A stretch of DNA of 64,000 nt, from contig CAZKVH010000004.1 in assembly GCA_964556165.1 (NCBI GenBank), forward strand, positions 14,672-78,671, written 5' to 3'. The notes under the pieces are model-generated. The model was not told the DNA's origin and did no database searches. It was given only the letters and a program-made list of their open reading frames with translations. Numbering within the stretch: the stretch's first letter is position 1; every line of letters begins with the position of its first letter. Shown piece after piece: positions 18,490-27,433 of this stretch. The translations under genes were made by a program, and so were the position numbers. The stretch is from JAQVEM01 sp964556165. GTDB lineage: Bacteria > Actinomycetota > Humimicrobiia > Humimicrobiales > Humimicrobiaceae.

Positions 18490-19749
18490 ATGTTAAACAG
18501 AGAGGGCAAAAATAAGGTTAATATGGCTGAAGAACACATGATGAAAGCTCTTATGGATTATATTACGGATAGCATATATTTTAAGGATTTAAAAAGTAGA
18601 TTCATAAGGATTAACAAAGCATGTGCGGAAAAGTTTGGGATGAATGAGCCTGAAGAAGCAGTTGGGAAGACTGATTTTGATATTTTTACTAAAGAGCATG
18701 CCAGGCAGGCATTCAAGGATGAACAGAATATAATAAAAACAGGTAAAGCTATTGTAAATATTGAAGAGAAAGAGACATGGAAAGAGAGTATTACATGGGC
18801 TTCATCAACAAAGATGCCTCTCTACAACGATAGAGGGAAAATAATCGGAACTTTTGGAATCACCAGGGATATAACTGACAGGAAGAAGGCGGAAGAAGAA
18901 ATCAAGGAAAGCAGATCCAGAATTGAAGCAGTGCTTCATTCTACTGCAGATGGTATTTATGCTACTGATGAAACCGGGAAAATTTTATTGCACAACAATA
19001 AGTTTCTGGAATTATGGAGCATTCCTGAAAAGCTTATAAAGATACAGTCAAATGAAGAAGTTCTCAATTTTATGGCGGGATTTTTTGACGATGCTGAAGA
19101 GTTTAAAAAAAGGGTTGCCGGGCTCAACAAATCTGAAATTGATTGTGTTGATATTCTTAACTTAAAAGATGGCAGAATATTTGAGCGAACTTCATGTCCA
19201 CTAAAAATGGATAACACAGTTATTGGAAGGGTATGGTCTTTCAGGGATATAACGGAACAGAAGAAAGCAGAGGAAAGGATATGGTATTTATCCTTTCACG
19301 ATAAATTAACAGGTTTATATAATAGAGCTTACTTCGAGGAGGAATTAAAGAGATTAAATACCCAGAGGAAACTTCCTTTAAGCATCATTTTTTGCGATGT
19401 TAATGGTTTGAAAGAAATGAACGATAATTACGGGTATGATAAAGGTGACAAGCTACTTCGTAAAATAGCGGGGATACTGAAGAGTTCTTTTAGAAGTGAG
19501 GATGTAGTGGTTAGATGGGGCGGAGATGAGTTTGTTATAGTTCTTCCAATCACGGAAGAAAAAATCGCTGATGATATCATAGATAGGATATATAAAAAGT
19601 GCGAACTGGAATCCAGGCCGGGTTTTCCGGTAAGTGTTTCAATAGGTAGAGCTGTTAAAGATAAGATTTATCAGAGTATTAATTTAGTGGTGAATGAAGC
19701 CGAGAAAAAAATGATGATGCATAAAAAAGCTATTAAGAACAATTCCTGA
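18490..19749 (+). CDS. PAS-PAS-GGDEF diguanylate cyclase
   Basis: Signal-transduction enzyme predicted to make cyclic di-GMP from two GTP. 419 residues. PAS 1 (about 15-135; DSIYFKDLKSRFIRIN, then a PAC-like end FGITRDITDRKKAEEEI), PAS 2 (about 140-260; STADGIYATDETGKIL), and a GGDEF domain (about 265-415). The active-site motif RWGGDEF is intact, and an RxxD inhibitory site (RSED) lies exactly five residues before it, so product inhibition is likely. No transmembrane segment, so it senses a cytoplasmic signal through its PAS domains. Monocistronic. Confidence 0.93.
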   Translation: MLNREGKNKVNMAEEHMMKALMDYITDSIYFKDLKSRFIRINKACAEKFGMNEPEEAVGKTDFDIFTKEHARQAFKDEQNIIKTGKAIVNIEEKETWKESITWASSTKMPLYNDRGKIIGTFGITRDITDRKKAEEEIKESRSRIEAVLHSTADGIYATDETGKILLHNNKFLELWSIPEKLIKIQSNEEVLNFMAGFFDDAEEFKKRVAGLNKSEIDCVDILNLKDGRIFERTSCPLKMDNTVIGRVWSFRDITEQKKAEERIWYLSFHDKLTGLYNRAYFEEELKRLNTQRKLPLSIIFCDVNGLKEMNDNYGYDKGDKLLRKIAGILKSSFRSEDVVVRWGGDEFVIVLPITEEKIADDIIDRIYKKCELESRPGFPVSVSIGRAVKDKIYQSINLVVNEAEKKMMMHKKAIKNNS

Positions 19750-20164
19750 GCGTCTGAATATCATAATTTATGACATTTTTTACTTTTCCAGATATAGTAT
19801 TTAAATCTTTTTATCCTGAGATAATGATTATAATTAGTTTCCAATTCATAGAGAATTCTGGATAGCGAGAATCCTCTTTCTATATCTTTTAGCAGAATGG
19901 TTTTTTGGATATTGGTTCCTTATCAGAATGTTTAAGTTCCTTTATGCCAATATTTATATTTATACTTATCAACTGACTGCACAATTGCAATTATGCTGTA
20001 TTTAAACAAATATTAACTTCAAGGTGCAACAGGAATCTGGCAGGAAATTAAAAATTGTACTGTTGTATGGTATGAAACTATAGAAATATAGTTGCGTCTA
20101 TCTAAAAGTTGCAGGGTAAGATATTTTTTTAAAAAATAACATTTTTATTCGAAAAGGATGAACC
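19750..20164. other. 415-bp intergenic region before fabZ
   Basis: AT-rich; no coding frame with plausible codon use on either strand. It contains an AATTGCAATT palindrome near 19982 and the ECF-type promoter at 20073-20099 close to its right end. I see no FapR-like operator and no terminator with a U-tract. Confidence 0.6.
20073..20099 (+). promoter_or_regulatory. ECF-sigma-type promoter of fabZ-fabD-fabG-fabF-accDA
   Basis: TGAAAC (20073-20078), 16 bases, CGTC (20095-20098) and T. The predicted start near 20106 gives a leader of about 60 nt. The spacer also contains AACTAT-N6-ATAGTT, and the equivalent ACTAT-N6-ATAGT occurs at 14685-14700, so the similarity to that promoter extends beyond the two boxes and may include an operator. 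Confidence 0.72.
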
Positions 20165-20593
20165 GTGAAAGAAATGAATCAAAAAGAAATTGAGAATATT
20201 ATTCCTCATAGATACCCGTTTTTACTTGTCGATAAAATTCTTGAGGTTGAACCGGGCAAAAGAATTAAAGCAGTAAAATATGTAAGAGAAGATGAATTTT
20301 ATTTTAAAGGTCATTTCCCATCCAACCCAATTATGCCCGGCGTACTTATAGTAGAAACTATGGCACAGGCAGGAGCTGTACTTGCTTTGATGGCACCTGA
20401 AAATAAGGGCAGGATTGCACTTTTTGCAGGGATAGATAAGGCAAGATTTAGAAGAATAGTCAGGCCGGGAGATGAGCTGGTGCTTGAAGTGGAGCTGGAA
20501 AACATTAAAAGGAATATTGGCAGGGCAAAGGGGAGAGCGACAGTTGAAAATCAAATAGCCTGTGTTGCTGAAATTATGTTTGCTATAAGTTAG
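20165..20593 (+). CDS. fabZ: 3-hydroxyacyl-ACP dehydratase FabZ
   Basis: Dehydrates 3-hydroxyacyl-ACP to trans-2-enoyl-ACP in fatty-acid elongation. 142 residues, normal length, hot-dog fold. Catalytic H50 (in GHFPSNPIMPG) and E64 (in VETMAQAGA) are present. Start GTG 20165 follows AAAAGGATG. First gene of the fatty-acid synthesis operon. Confidence 0.96.
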   Translation: MKEMNQKEIENIIPHRYPFLLVDKILEVEPGKRIKAVKYVREDEFYFKGHFPSNPIMPGVLIVETMAQAGAVLALMAPENKGRIALFAGIDKARFRRIVRPGDELVLEVELENIKRNIGRAKGRATVENQIACVAEIMFAIS

Positions 20594-20628
20594 ATGCTAA
20601 ATAAAAACTTTAGACGGGGGTAGTTAAA

Positions 20629-21618
20629 ATTTCTGGGATTTTAAGAAAAGTTGTTTTTATGTTTCCCGGACAGGGTTCGCAATACAGTGGAATGGGCATG
20701 GAGTTTTTAGATGCTTTCAGCGAGTACAGGGAGTATTTTAAAGTGTCTGGCGATTTAGTAGGAACAAATTTATTGGGAATAATCAATGGTGGGAACCAGG
20801 ACAGTTCGCTTGATGATACGCGATTTAGCCAGATTTCGATTTATACTTTAAGCTGTGCTTTAAATGATTATTTAATAAATAATCTCTCTATAAGTAAGGA
20901 GTGTGTTGATACAGTTATGGGACATAGTCTTGGGGAATACAGCGCTCTTTACAGTTCAGGAGCTTATAGTTTTGGCAAAGGCGCGGAACTTGTCGGGTAT
21001 CGGAGCATGATTACCGCTAAAGAGGGAAAAAACAATAAAGGTATGATGGTTGCTGTTCTGGGAGAAGAATTGTTTAAAATAATGAATATATTAGAAAGTT
21101 ATAACGGCAGGGTTTTTATTGCTAATTACAATGATTACAGGCAGACAGTAATAAGCGGTTATGAAAATTCGGTTAAAGAGTTAATAGAAGATTTCAAATC
21201 AAATGGGATAAAAAAAATGGTTATACTAAAAGTAGGAATAGCTTCTCACTGTCCTGTTATGAAGAAAGTTTCGGATGAACTGGGCAGGTTCATAAATAAT
21301 AATATCGATTTTAATGACATTAATTTGCCCTTTTTTTCTACCACTGAACTGGATTATAAAAATAAAGAGGAAATAGCAAAGACTCTCAGAGGCCAGCTTG
21401 TAAATCCTGTAAGGTGGGTTGAAAGTATAGAGTATTTGCTAAAGAAAGGCGTAAGTATTTTTATTGAAGTGGGCCCCGGCAAAGTATTAACCGGGCTGGT
21501 TGGGAGGATTGCCAGAGAGAATGGCAAGGAAATTATTTTGCTTAATACCGATAAAATGGAGGATATCCAAAATTTAAAAAAAATATTAAAAGAGGAAGGA
21601 ATAATAAATGAGGCTTGA
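20629..21618 (+). CDS. fabD: Malonyl-CoA:ACP transacylase FabD (possible ATT start)
   Basis: Loads malonyl groups onto ACP. Conserved GQGSQ, nucleophile serine in GHSLGEYSAL and histidine in ASHCPVM are visible. The only ATG (20659) would start at MFPGQGSQ and delete the first beta-strand (RKVVF) that family members have. The in-frame stretch upstream has no ATG, GTG or TTG after the stop at 20611, but ATT at 20629 lies eight bases after a GGGGG ribosome site (20616-20620), giving 329 residues. I therefore favour the rare ATT start; ATG 20659 (319 residues) is the conservative alternative. Overlaps fabG by 11 bp. Confidence 0.85.
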   Translation: MSGILRKVVFMFPGQGSQYSGMGMEFLDAFSEYREYFKVSGDLVGTNLLGIINGGNQDSSLDDTRFSQISIYTLSCALNDYLINNLSISKECVDTVMGHSLGEYSALYSSGAYSFGKGAELVGYRSMITAKEGKNNKGMMVAVLGEELFKIMNILESYNGRVFIANYNDYRQTVISGYENSVKELIEDFKSNGIKKMVILKVGIASHCPVMKKVSDELGRFINNNIDFNDINLPFFSTTELDYKNKEEIAKTLRGQLVNPVRWVESIEYLLKKGVSIFIEVGPGKVLTGLVGRIARENGKEIILLNTDKMEDIQNLKKILKEEGIINEA

Positions 21619-22354
21619 AGGTAAAGTAGCCCTTATAACCGGAGGAGCCAGGGGCATCGGGAAAAAAATTTCCGAAACATTCCTGGGAGAAGGTGCAGAT
21701 GTTTTTATTTTTGATGTTAACAGGAATGAGGGAGAGAATACCGCTGGTGAATTCAGAAGAGCTTATGGCAAAAGCAGAGCATACTTTTTTGAAGTTGATA
21801 TAACAGACGAAAAAGCAGTAGAAAATTCGATAGAGAAAATTATCGAAGAAAAAGGAAGAATTGATATTCTGGTTAATAATGCTGGTATCACACGTGATAA
21901 TTTAATATTAAGGATGAGTCTTGCAGACTGGAAAAAGGTAATTGATATAAACCTGACAGGAGCATTCGTATGCTCAAAGTATGCAGCTAAATATATGTTA
22001 AAAAACAGAAGTGGAAGGATAATAAATATTTCTTCGATAGTAGGAGTCCATGGCAACGCGGGTCAGAGTAATTATTCTTCTTCAAAAGCTGGAATAATAG
22101 GTTTAACAAAAACTCTGGCAAAGGAACTTGCAGGAAGAAATATTCTCGTAAATGCAATAGCTCCCGGCTATATAGAGACAGAAATGACAGGTATGTTAAG
22201 CGATAAAATAAAAGAGAATCTGATGGCCCAGATACCTGTAAGGAGGCTTGGCAGCATTAATGATGTAGCAAAGCTGGCGCTTTTTCTGGCGTGTGATGAT
22301 TCAAGCTATATAACAGGGACAGTAATAAATCTGGATGGTGGAATGGGTATTTAA
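21608..22354 (+). CDS. fabG: 3-oxoacyl-ACP reductase FabG
   Basis: NADPH-dependent reduction of 3-oxoacyl-ACP. 248 residues, normal SDR length. TGGARGIG cofactor loop, NNAG, the catalytic Ser in ISSIVGVHG and Tyr-Lys in YSSSKAG, and the APGYIETEMT segment identify FabG. Its start overlaps the end of fabD. The expected acpP gene between fabG and fabF is missing: only 116 bp of AT-rich spacer separate them. Confidence 0.95.
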   Translation: MRLEGKVALITGGARGIGKKISETFLGEGADVFIFDVNRNEGENTAGEFRRAYGKSRAYFFEVDITDEKAVENSIEKIIEEKGRIDILVNNAGITRDNLILRMSLADWKKVIDINLTGAFVCSKYAAKYMLKNRSGRIINISSIVGVHGNAGQSNYSSSKAGIIGLTKTLAKELAGRNILVNAIAPGYIETEMTGMLSDKIKENLMAQIPVRRLGSINDVAKLALFLACDDSSYITGTVINLDGGMGI

Positions 22355-22470
22355 TAAGTATGTCTTTAATGAAGAATGGCGGTTCTTAAAGGGGATAGAT
22401 AATTTAAAAAAGAGAGAGATTAAGTAAATTTAAAAAGACGGATAATTTTTTATAAGTAAGGGGATTATTA

Positions 22471-23724
22471 TTGAGAGCAGAAAAAGATAAAAGAAGAGTT
22501 GTGATAACTGGACTGGGTGTTATAACTTCACTTGGGATGGAGATTGGGGAATTCTGGAATAATTTGATTTCGGGCAAACCGGGTGTTAGCAAAATCAAGC
22601 ATTTTGATGTAGAAAAGATAGCTTCCAGAATTGCGGCCCAGGTTAAAGATTTTGAACCTGAAAATTATATGAGTTTTAAACAGGCTAAAAGAATGGACAG
22701 GTTTGCACAGTTTGCAGTGGCTGCTGCGTCAGAGGCCATTAAGGATAGCGGTCTTAAGATAAATCAATTTAATGAAAATGATGTTGGAGTTTATGTAGGA
22801 AGTGGTGTAGGAGGCCTCTCAACCATGGAAAAGCAACATATAAAGCTGCTGAGTAAAGGAGCCAATAAGGTCAGCCCTTTTCTTATTCCCATGATGATAA
22901 GCAATATGGCTGCCGCACAGGTTTCTATAATGAGCGGTGCCAAGGGACCGGTAAGCACAACAACTACAGCCTGCGCCGCAGGCTCAAATGCCATAGGTGA
23001 TGCATTTGAAATTATTAAGAGGGGTGATGCGGAAATTATGATTGCAGGCGGAAGCGAAGCTGCCGTAACACCGCTGGGAATGGCAGGATTTTCTAATATG
23101 CAGGCTCTTTCTACAAGGAATGATGAACCTGAAAAAGCATCCAGACCATTTGATAGAGACAGGGACGGGTTTGTTATGGGCGAAGGTTGTGGAATATTGA
23201 TTCTGGAAGAACTGAAATCTGCTTTAAAAAGGAATGCTAAAATATACTGTGAAATGTTTGGGTACGGGCTATCAGGTGAAGCTTATCATGTTACTGCTCT
23301 TGAGGAATCAGGAGTAAACGTAGCAAGGTGCATGAAAAATTGTCTTGACGAAGGAGGAATAAAAATAGAAGAAGTAGACTATATTAATGCACACGGAACT
23401 TCGACTCCTTTAAACGATACTGTTGAAACTGCCGGGATAAAAAGGTATTTTGGGAAACATGCCTATAATATAAACTTGAGCGCGATAAAATCAATGACCG
23501 GCCACTGCCTTGGCGCATCGGGTGCAATTGAAGTGGTATCGACTGCGCTTACTATAAAAAATGATATAATACCTCCCACAATTAATCTCGATAATCCTGA
23601 TGAGGGGTGTGATTTAAATTATACTGCGAAAATAAGCCATAAAAGAGAGATTAATATTGCCCTTTCTAATTCAATGGGATTTGGCGGGCATAATGTTGCG
23701 CTGGGTTTCAAGAAATATCTGTAA
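22471..23724 (+). CDS. fabF: 3-oxoacyl-ACP synthase II FabF
   Basis: Condensing enzyme that extends acyl-ACP with malonyl-ACP. 417 residues. Catalytic Cys in TTTACAAGSN and the two His in NAHGTSTPLND and SMTGHCLGASGA are present, giving the Cys-His-His triad of KAS I/II. TTG 22471 follows AAGGGGA. No fabH is found nearby, so chain initiation must be encoded elsewhere. Confidence 0.95.
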   Translation: MRAEKDKRRVVITGLGVITSLGMEIGEFWNNLISGKPGVSKIKHFDVEKIASRIAAQVKDFEPENYMSFKQAKRMDRFAQFAVAAASEAIKDSGLKINQFNENDVGVYVGSGVGGLSTMEKQHIKLLSKGANKVSPFLIPMMISNMAAAQVSIMSGAKGPVSTTTTACAAGSNAIGDAFEIIKRGDAEIMIAGGSEAAVTPLGMAGFSNMQALSTRNDEPEKASRPFDRDRDGFVMGEGCGILILEELKSALKRNAKIYCEMFGYGLSGEAYHVTALEESGVNVARCMKNCLDEGGIKIEEVDYINAHGTSTPLNDTVETAGIKRYFGKHAYNINLSAIKSMTGHCLGASGAIEVVSTALTIKNDIIPPTINLDNPDEGCDLNYTAKISHKREINIALSNSMGFGGHNVALGFKKYL

Positions 23725-23753
23725 ATAAATAAAAAGGTAGTAAGATAAGGATT

Positions 23754-24527
23754 ATGGAAAAAATAAAATGTGAGAATTGCAATAGAGATATTGATAGCGA
23801 GGTTTTCTTATTAAATTTGAAAGTATGCCCGTTTTGTAACCATCATCATGTGATTGGTGCAATGGAAAGATTACAGATTACCGTAGATGATAATAGTTTT
23901 GTTGAAATAGGAAAGAACGTAAGTTCCATTGATTTCTTGAATTTTTTTGATGTCAAATCTTATAGCATAAGGCTCAAAGAAGCGAGGTTAAGTACTGGTT
24001 TGAGTGAAGCAATTATAGCCGGAGAGGCCAGGATAGAAGGGATTGGTCTTGCTATCGGCATCATGGATTTTGGGTTTATGGGTGGAAGCATGGGCAGTGT
24101 GGTTGGTGAGAGAATAAGAATTTTAGCCAATCATAGTATTGAGAAACATATTCCACTCGTCATATTCTGCGCATCTGGAGGTGCCAGAATGCAGGAGGGC
24201 ACCGTATCTCTTATGCAGATGGCAAAGACAGTGTCAAGCATAAACAGAGTGAAAGAAAATGGGATACCTTACATTTCTGTTATTACAAATCCAACATCAG
24301 GCGGTGTAAGCGCAAGTTTTGCTACCCTCGCAGATATTATAATAGCAGAACCAAATTCGCTTTTCTGCTTTGCAGGTCCCCGTGTTATAAAGCAAACTAT
24401 AAAAAAGAATCCGCCGCCTGATTTTGGCATGGCGGAGAGGAATTTAAAAAACGGCCAGGTTGATATGATTGTAAATAGAAATGATTTAAAAGGTGTTCTG
24501 GCAAATATATTAAGACTGTTTAAATAG
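23754..24527 (+). CDS. accD: Acetyl-CoA carboxylase carboxyltransferase subunit beta
   Basis: With AccA transfers carboxyl from biotin to acetyl-CoA, giving malonyl-CoA. 257 residues. The N-terminal zinc ribbon is intact (C6, C9, C25, C28). The crotonase-like core shows FGFMGGSMGSVVGE, ASGGARMQEG and NPTSGGVSASFA. Separate accD and accA genes are the usual bacterial arrangement; the biotin-carrier and biotin-carboxylase partners lie at 10697-13895. Confidence 0.95.
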   Translation: MEKIKCENCNRDIDSEVFLLNLKVCPFCNHHHVIGAMERLQITVDDNSFVEIGKNVSSIDFLNFFDVKSYSIRLKEARLSTGLSEAIIAGEARIEGIGLAIGIMDFGFMGGSMGSVVGERIRILANHSIEKHIPLVIFCASGGARMQEGTVSLMQMAKTVSSINRVKENGIPYISVITNPTSGGVSASFATLADIIIAEPNSLFCFAGPRVIKQTIKKNPPPDFGMAERNLKNGQVDMIVNRNDLKGVLANILRLFK

Positions 24528-24564
24528 TATTGTAAGAGTTAATTGTTATTTATCAGGTGATTTT

Positions 24565-25536
24565 ATGGATTTTAAAAGAATGGCAGAAATTCCTAAAAAC
24601 TATCTTAAAGAGATACTGGGCGCACTTTCAAAGCTCGAAAAGTTAAAGAAGATTCCTTTCTTCAGTGGTATTCACTTCAGAGATGCCGAGAGAGACCTGA
24701 ACCAGAAGATTAAGAGCTATAAAAAGATTGAGAGAGATGCCGGCAGGGCTTGGAAAGTTGTAGAACTTTCAAGGAATGAAGGACGGCCGCAATGTTATGA
24801 TTATATAAATGGTATATTTGATAATTTTATTAGTCTGAGTGGAGATAGATTGGGCGGGGAAGACAAATCCATAATAGCCGGTCTTGGAAAGGTTAATGGT
24901 AAAACTGTCGCGGTTATAGGTCATAATAAGGGCAGGGATATACAGGAAAGGGTTGAGTATAATTTTGGTATGGGTACACCTGAGGGTTACAGGAAGTCGC
25001 AAAGGGTCATGAGACTGGCTGATAGGTTTGGATTTCCGATAATAACTTTTATAGATACCCCGGGAGCTTACCCTGATGTTGAAGCTGAGGATAAAGGTCA
25101 GGCAGGTGCGATTGCAAAAAGCATTTCATTAATGTTTGAAGTTAATATCCCGCTAATCTCTATTTTAATTGGTGAAGGTGGAAGCGGGGGAGCGCTGGCA
25201 CTTGCTGTTGGGAATGAGGTAGCGATGCTTGCGAATTCAACTTACTCTGTTATTTCGTCTGAAGGATGCGCAGCTATATTATGGAAAAGTCCTACCGGTA
25301 TAAAGCTCGCTGCAAAAAGTTTAAGATTAACATCAAAGGATCTTATAAGACTTAAGGTTATTGACAGGATTATTCCCGAACCATTTGGTGGTGCGCAGAA
25401 TGCGCCCGAAAGAATGGTAAAAATTGTAAAGAAATATATTGTGAATACTCTTGATAAATACAGCCGTTTTTCAAAAGAAAAGATAAAATCTGACAGGGCC
25501 GAAAAATTTGAATCAATGGGTTTTTTTAATTCTTAA
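24565..25536 (+). CDS. accA: Acetyl-CoA carboxylase carboxyltransferase subunit alpha
   Basis: Second half of the carboxyltransferase. 323 residues with the usual N-terminal helices, then GRDIQERVEYNFGMGTPEGY, FIDTPGAYPD, GEGGSGGALA and a YSVISSEGCAAILW segment. Last gene of the fatty-acid operon, 37 bp after accD. It converges on the kinase gene; between them lies an AT-only inverted repeat (about 25562-25583) that could be a weak bidirectional terminator. Confidence 0.95.
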   Translation: MDFKRMAEIPKNYLKEILGALSKLEKLKKIPFFSGIHFRDAERDLNQKIKSYKKIERDAGRAWKVVELSRNEGRPQCYDYINGIFDNFISLSGDRLGGEDKSIIAGLGKVNGKTVAVIGHNKGRDIQERVEYNFGMGTPEGYRKSQRVMRLADRFGFPIITFIDTPGAYPDVEAEDKGQAGAIAKSISLMFEVNIPLISILIGEGGSGGALALAVGNEVAMLANSTYSVISSEGCAAILWKSPTGIKLAAKSLRLTSKDLIRLKVIDRIIPEPFGGAQNAPERMVKIVKKYIVNTLDKYSRFSKEKIKSDRAEKFESMGFFNS

Positions 25537-25595
25537 TAAGCACGAGCGTGTAAGATAAATTATTATTTTCTGATAAAAATAATGCTACTGCTGCT

Positions 25596-27428
25596 TTAGC
25601 TTCCTGTAAATAATATGACACTTGAATTCGGTGGTATATAGGTTCCTGCTTCTGGAATCTGATTAATGACGGTGTTAACTTCTATGGCATAGTTGGTATC
25701 CACATAGCTTATTTCATATTTAATTCCGGTAGAGTCAAGCTTATTTATGGCTTCTTCCAGGCTTAATTGTGTGAGACCCGGTACTATGACAAGAGGTTCA
25801 TTCGAGGAAATAATAAGCCTTACCAGGCTATTTTTCTCTACTTTAGAACCTGTCGGTGGTATTACTTCAACAATTTTTCCTGGCTCATTTATAATATCTC
25901 CTTCTTTTATAGGATGTTTGCTGCTTTCTACAATAAGACCGAGGGATGTAAGATAATTAAAAGCTTCTATATAACCCTCTCCTATGATATTTGGAACGAG
26001 TATAAGCTCTGTACCCTTACTTACTGTAAGGTCGACGGATTCCCCGGGCTTAATGGGTTTATTGAATTCCGGAGCATGACTTATAACTGTATTTTCTTTA
26101 AATGTGTCAGAATAATCTCTGGAAATATTTCCTTCTAAAAGTTTGTTGTTCTGGAGTATAATCCGCGCATCTTCAATGCTGAGCCCGATTAAATTAGGTG
26201 TTGATATGGCATCATTTTCTGGTCCCATGCTAATAATTATATTGATATCACTGCCGGCAGGTATATCCTCACCCGGTCCGGGATTCTGCTCTATTATAAA
26301 GCCCTCCGGTATGTCAGAGTTATAAGTCTGGTTTTCCACCTTAAGATTTAAGCCATAAGTTGATAATATTTCTTCAGCGTTTTCCAGAGGAATATTCTCG
26401 ACAGGGGGGACTAATACGGTATCAGAGGAATTAAAGGATTCAGAACTATAATATTTGTAACCATAAATTATAGATAGGCTCATGAAGGTAAACATTAGAA
26501 TGCCTGTTACGATTATAGTTATAAGGTACCCTGCTTTTTCCTTAGAAAAAACTGCTCTTTCTAAATTCTTTGATTTTATATTAAAACTTAAGGGCTTTTC
26601 TGTATGGTATTCCTGAAGATCCTCCAGGAGTTCTTTTATATCCGGGTAACGTGACTGAGGGTCTTTTTCAATACAGTGCATGACTATTTTTTCAAGTTTT
26701 TCTGGTATATTATCTATTAATTCAGATGGTTTCAAAGGTTTTTCATATATGTGTTTAAGACTTATATCAATTGAACTCCCTCCTCTAAATGGTACATCAG
26801 CAGTTAGCATCTCATACATTACAATTCCAAGAGAGTAGATATCTGTTCTGTGGTCAAAAACTTCTCCTTTTGCCTGTTCAGGTGATATATAATGAGCGGT
26901 TCCGATGATATTTAATGTTTTTGTCACATCAGTACCAATGGACTTGGCTATTCCGAAGTCAGTAACTTTTATTTTCCCTTCCGGGGTTACCAGAATATTC
27001 TGTGGTTTGATGTCACGGTGCACAAGGTTATTTCTATGAGCAAGGTATAGCGCACTTGAAATCTGTACTGCGTAATCGACCGCAGTTTTATGGGGCAATG
27101 GTCCTCTTTTTTCAATAATTTCTTTCAGGCTTTCACCTTTTATGTATTCCATACAGATGAAGTAAGAGCCATTGTGTTTCCCCCAGTCATATACCTGAAC
27201 GATGTTAGGATGGCTTAATCGGGCGAGTATTTGCGCTTCACTTTTAAATCTTGCCACAAAATTTTTATCGTTTGCATGATTAGCTGATAGTATCTTTATA
27301 GCAACTTTCCTTCCTAATCTCAGGTCATCCCCTAAATAGACATCAGCCATTCCTCCCGTAGCGATTTTTTTTATAATCCTGTATCTTTTCAAAACCAATT
27401 TATTTTTTTCAGAATTGTTATTATCCAT
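25596..27428 (-). CDS. prkC: PASTA-domain Ser/Thr protein kinase (PrkC/PknB type)
   Basis: Membrane receptor kinase that senses cell-wall fragments or lipid II. 610 residues. The kinase domain (about 16-275) has GTGGMADVY as ATGGMADVY, K45, HRDIKPQN and TDFGIAKS, so it looks active. One transmembrane helix (about 300-325) is followed by four extracellular PASTA repeats, each starting VP- or TPN-like (VLVPPV, ISTPNL, ILVPNI, VIVPGL). Its phosphatase lies five bases upstream. Location beside fatty-acid genes instead of the usual rsgA/rpe neighbourhood is unusual. Confidence 0.95.
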   Translation of the reverse strand: MDNNNSEKNKLVLKRYRIIKKIATGGMADVYLGDDLRLGRKVAIKILSANHANDKNFVARFKSEAQILARLSHPNIVQVYDWGKHNGSYFICMEYIKGESLKEIIEKRGPLPHKTAVDYAVQISSALYLAHRNNLVHRDIKPQNILVTPEGKIKVTDFGIAKSIGTDVTKTLNIIGTAHYISPEQAKGEVFDHRTDIYSLGIVMYEMLTADVPFRGGSSIDISLKHIYEKPLKPSELIDNIPEKLEKIVMHCIEKDPQSRYPDIKELLEDLQEYHTEKPLSFNIKSKNLERAVFSKEKAGYLITIIVTGILMFTFMSLSIIYGYKYYSSESFNSSDTVLVPPVENIPLENAEEILSTYGLNLKVENQTYNSDIPEGFIIEQNPGPGEDIPAGSDINIIISMGPENDAISTPNLIGLSIEDARIILQNNKLLEGNISRDYSDTFKENTVISHAPEFNKPIKPGESVDLTVSKGTELILVPNIIGEGYIEAFNYLTSLGLIVESSKHPIKEGDIINEPGKIVEVIPPTGSKVEKNSLVRLIISSNEPLVIVPGLTQLSLEEAINKLDSTGIKYEISYVDTNYAIEVNTVINQIPEAGTYIPPNSSVILFTGS

Positions 27429-27433
27429 TTTCT

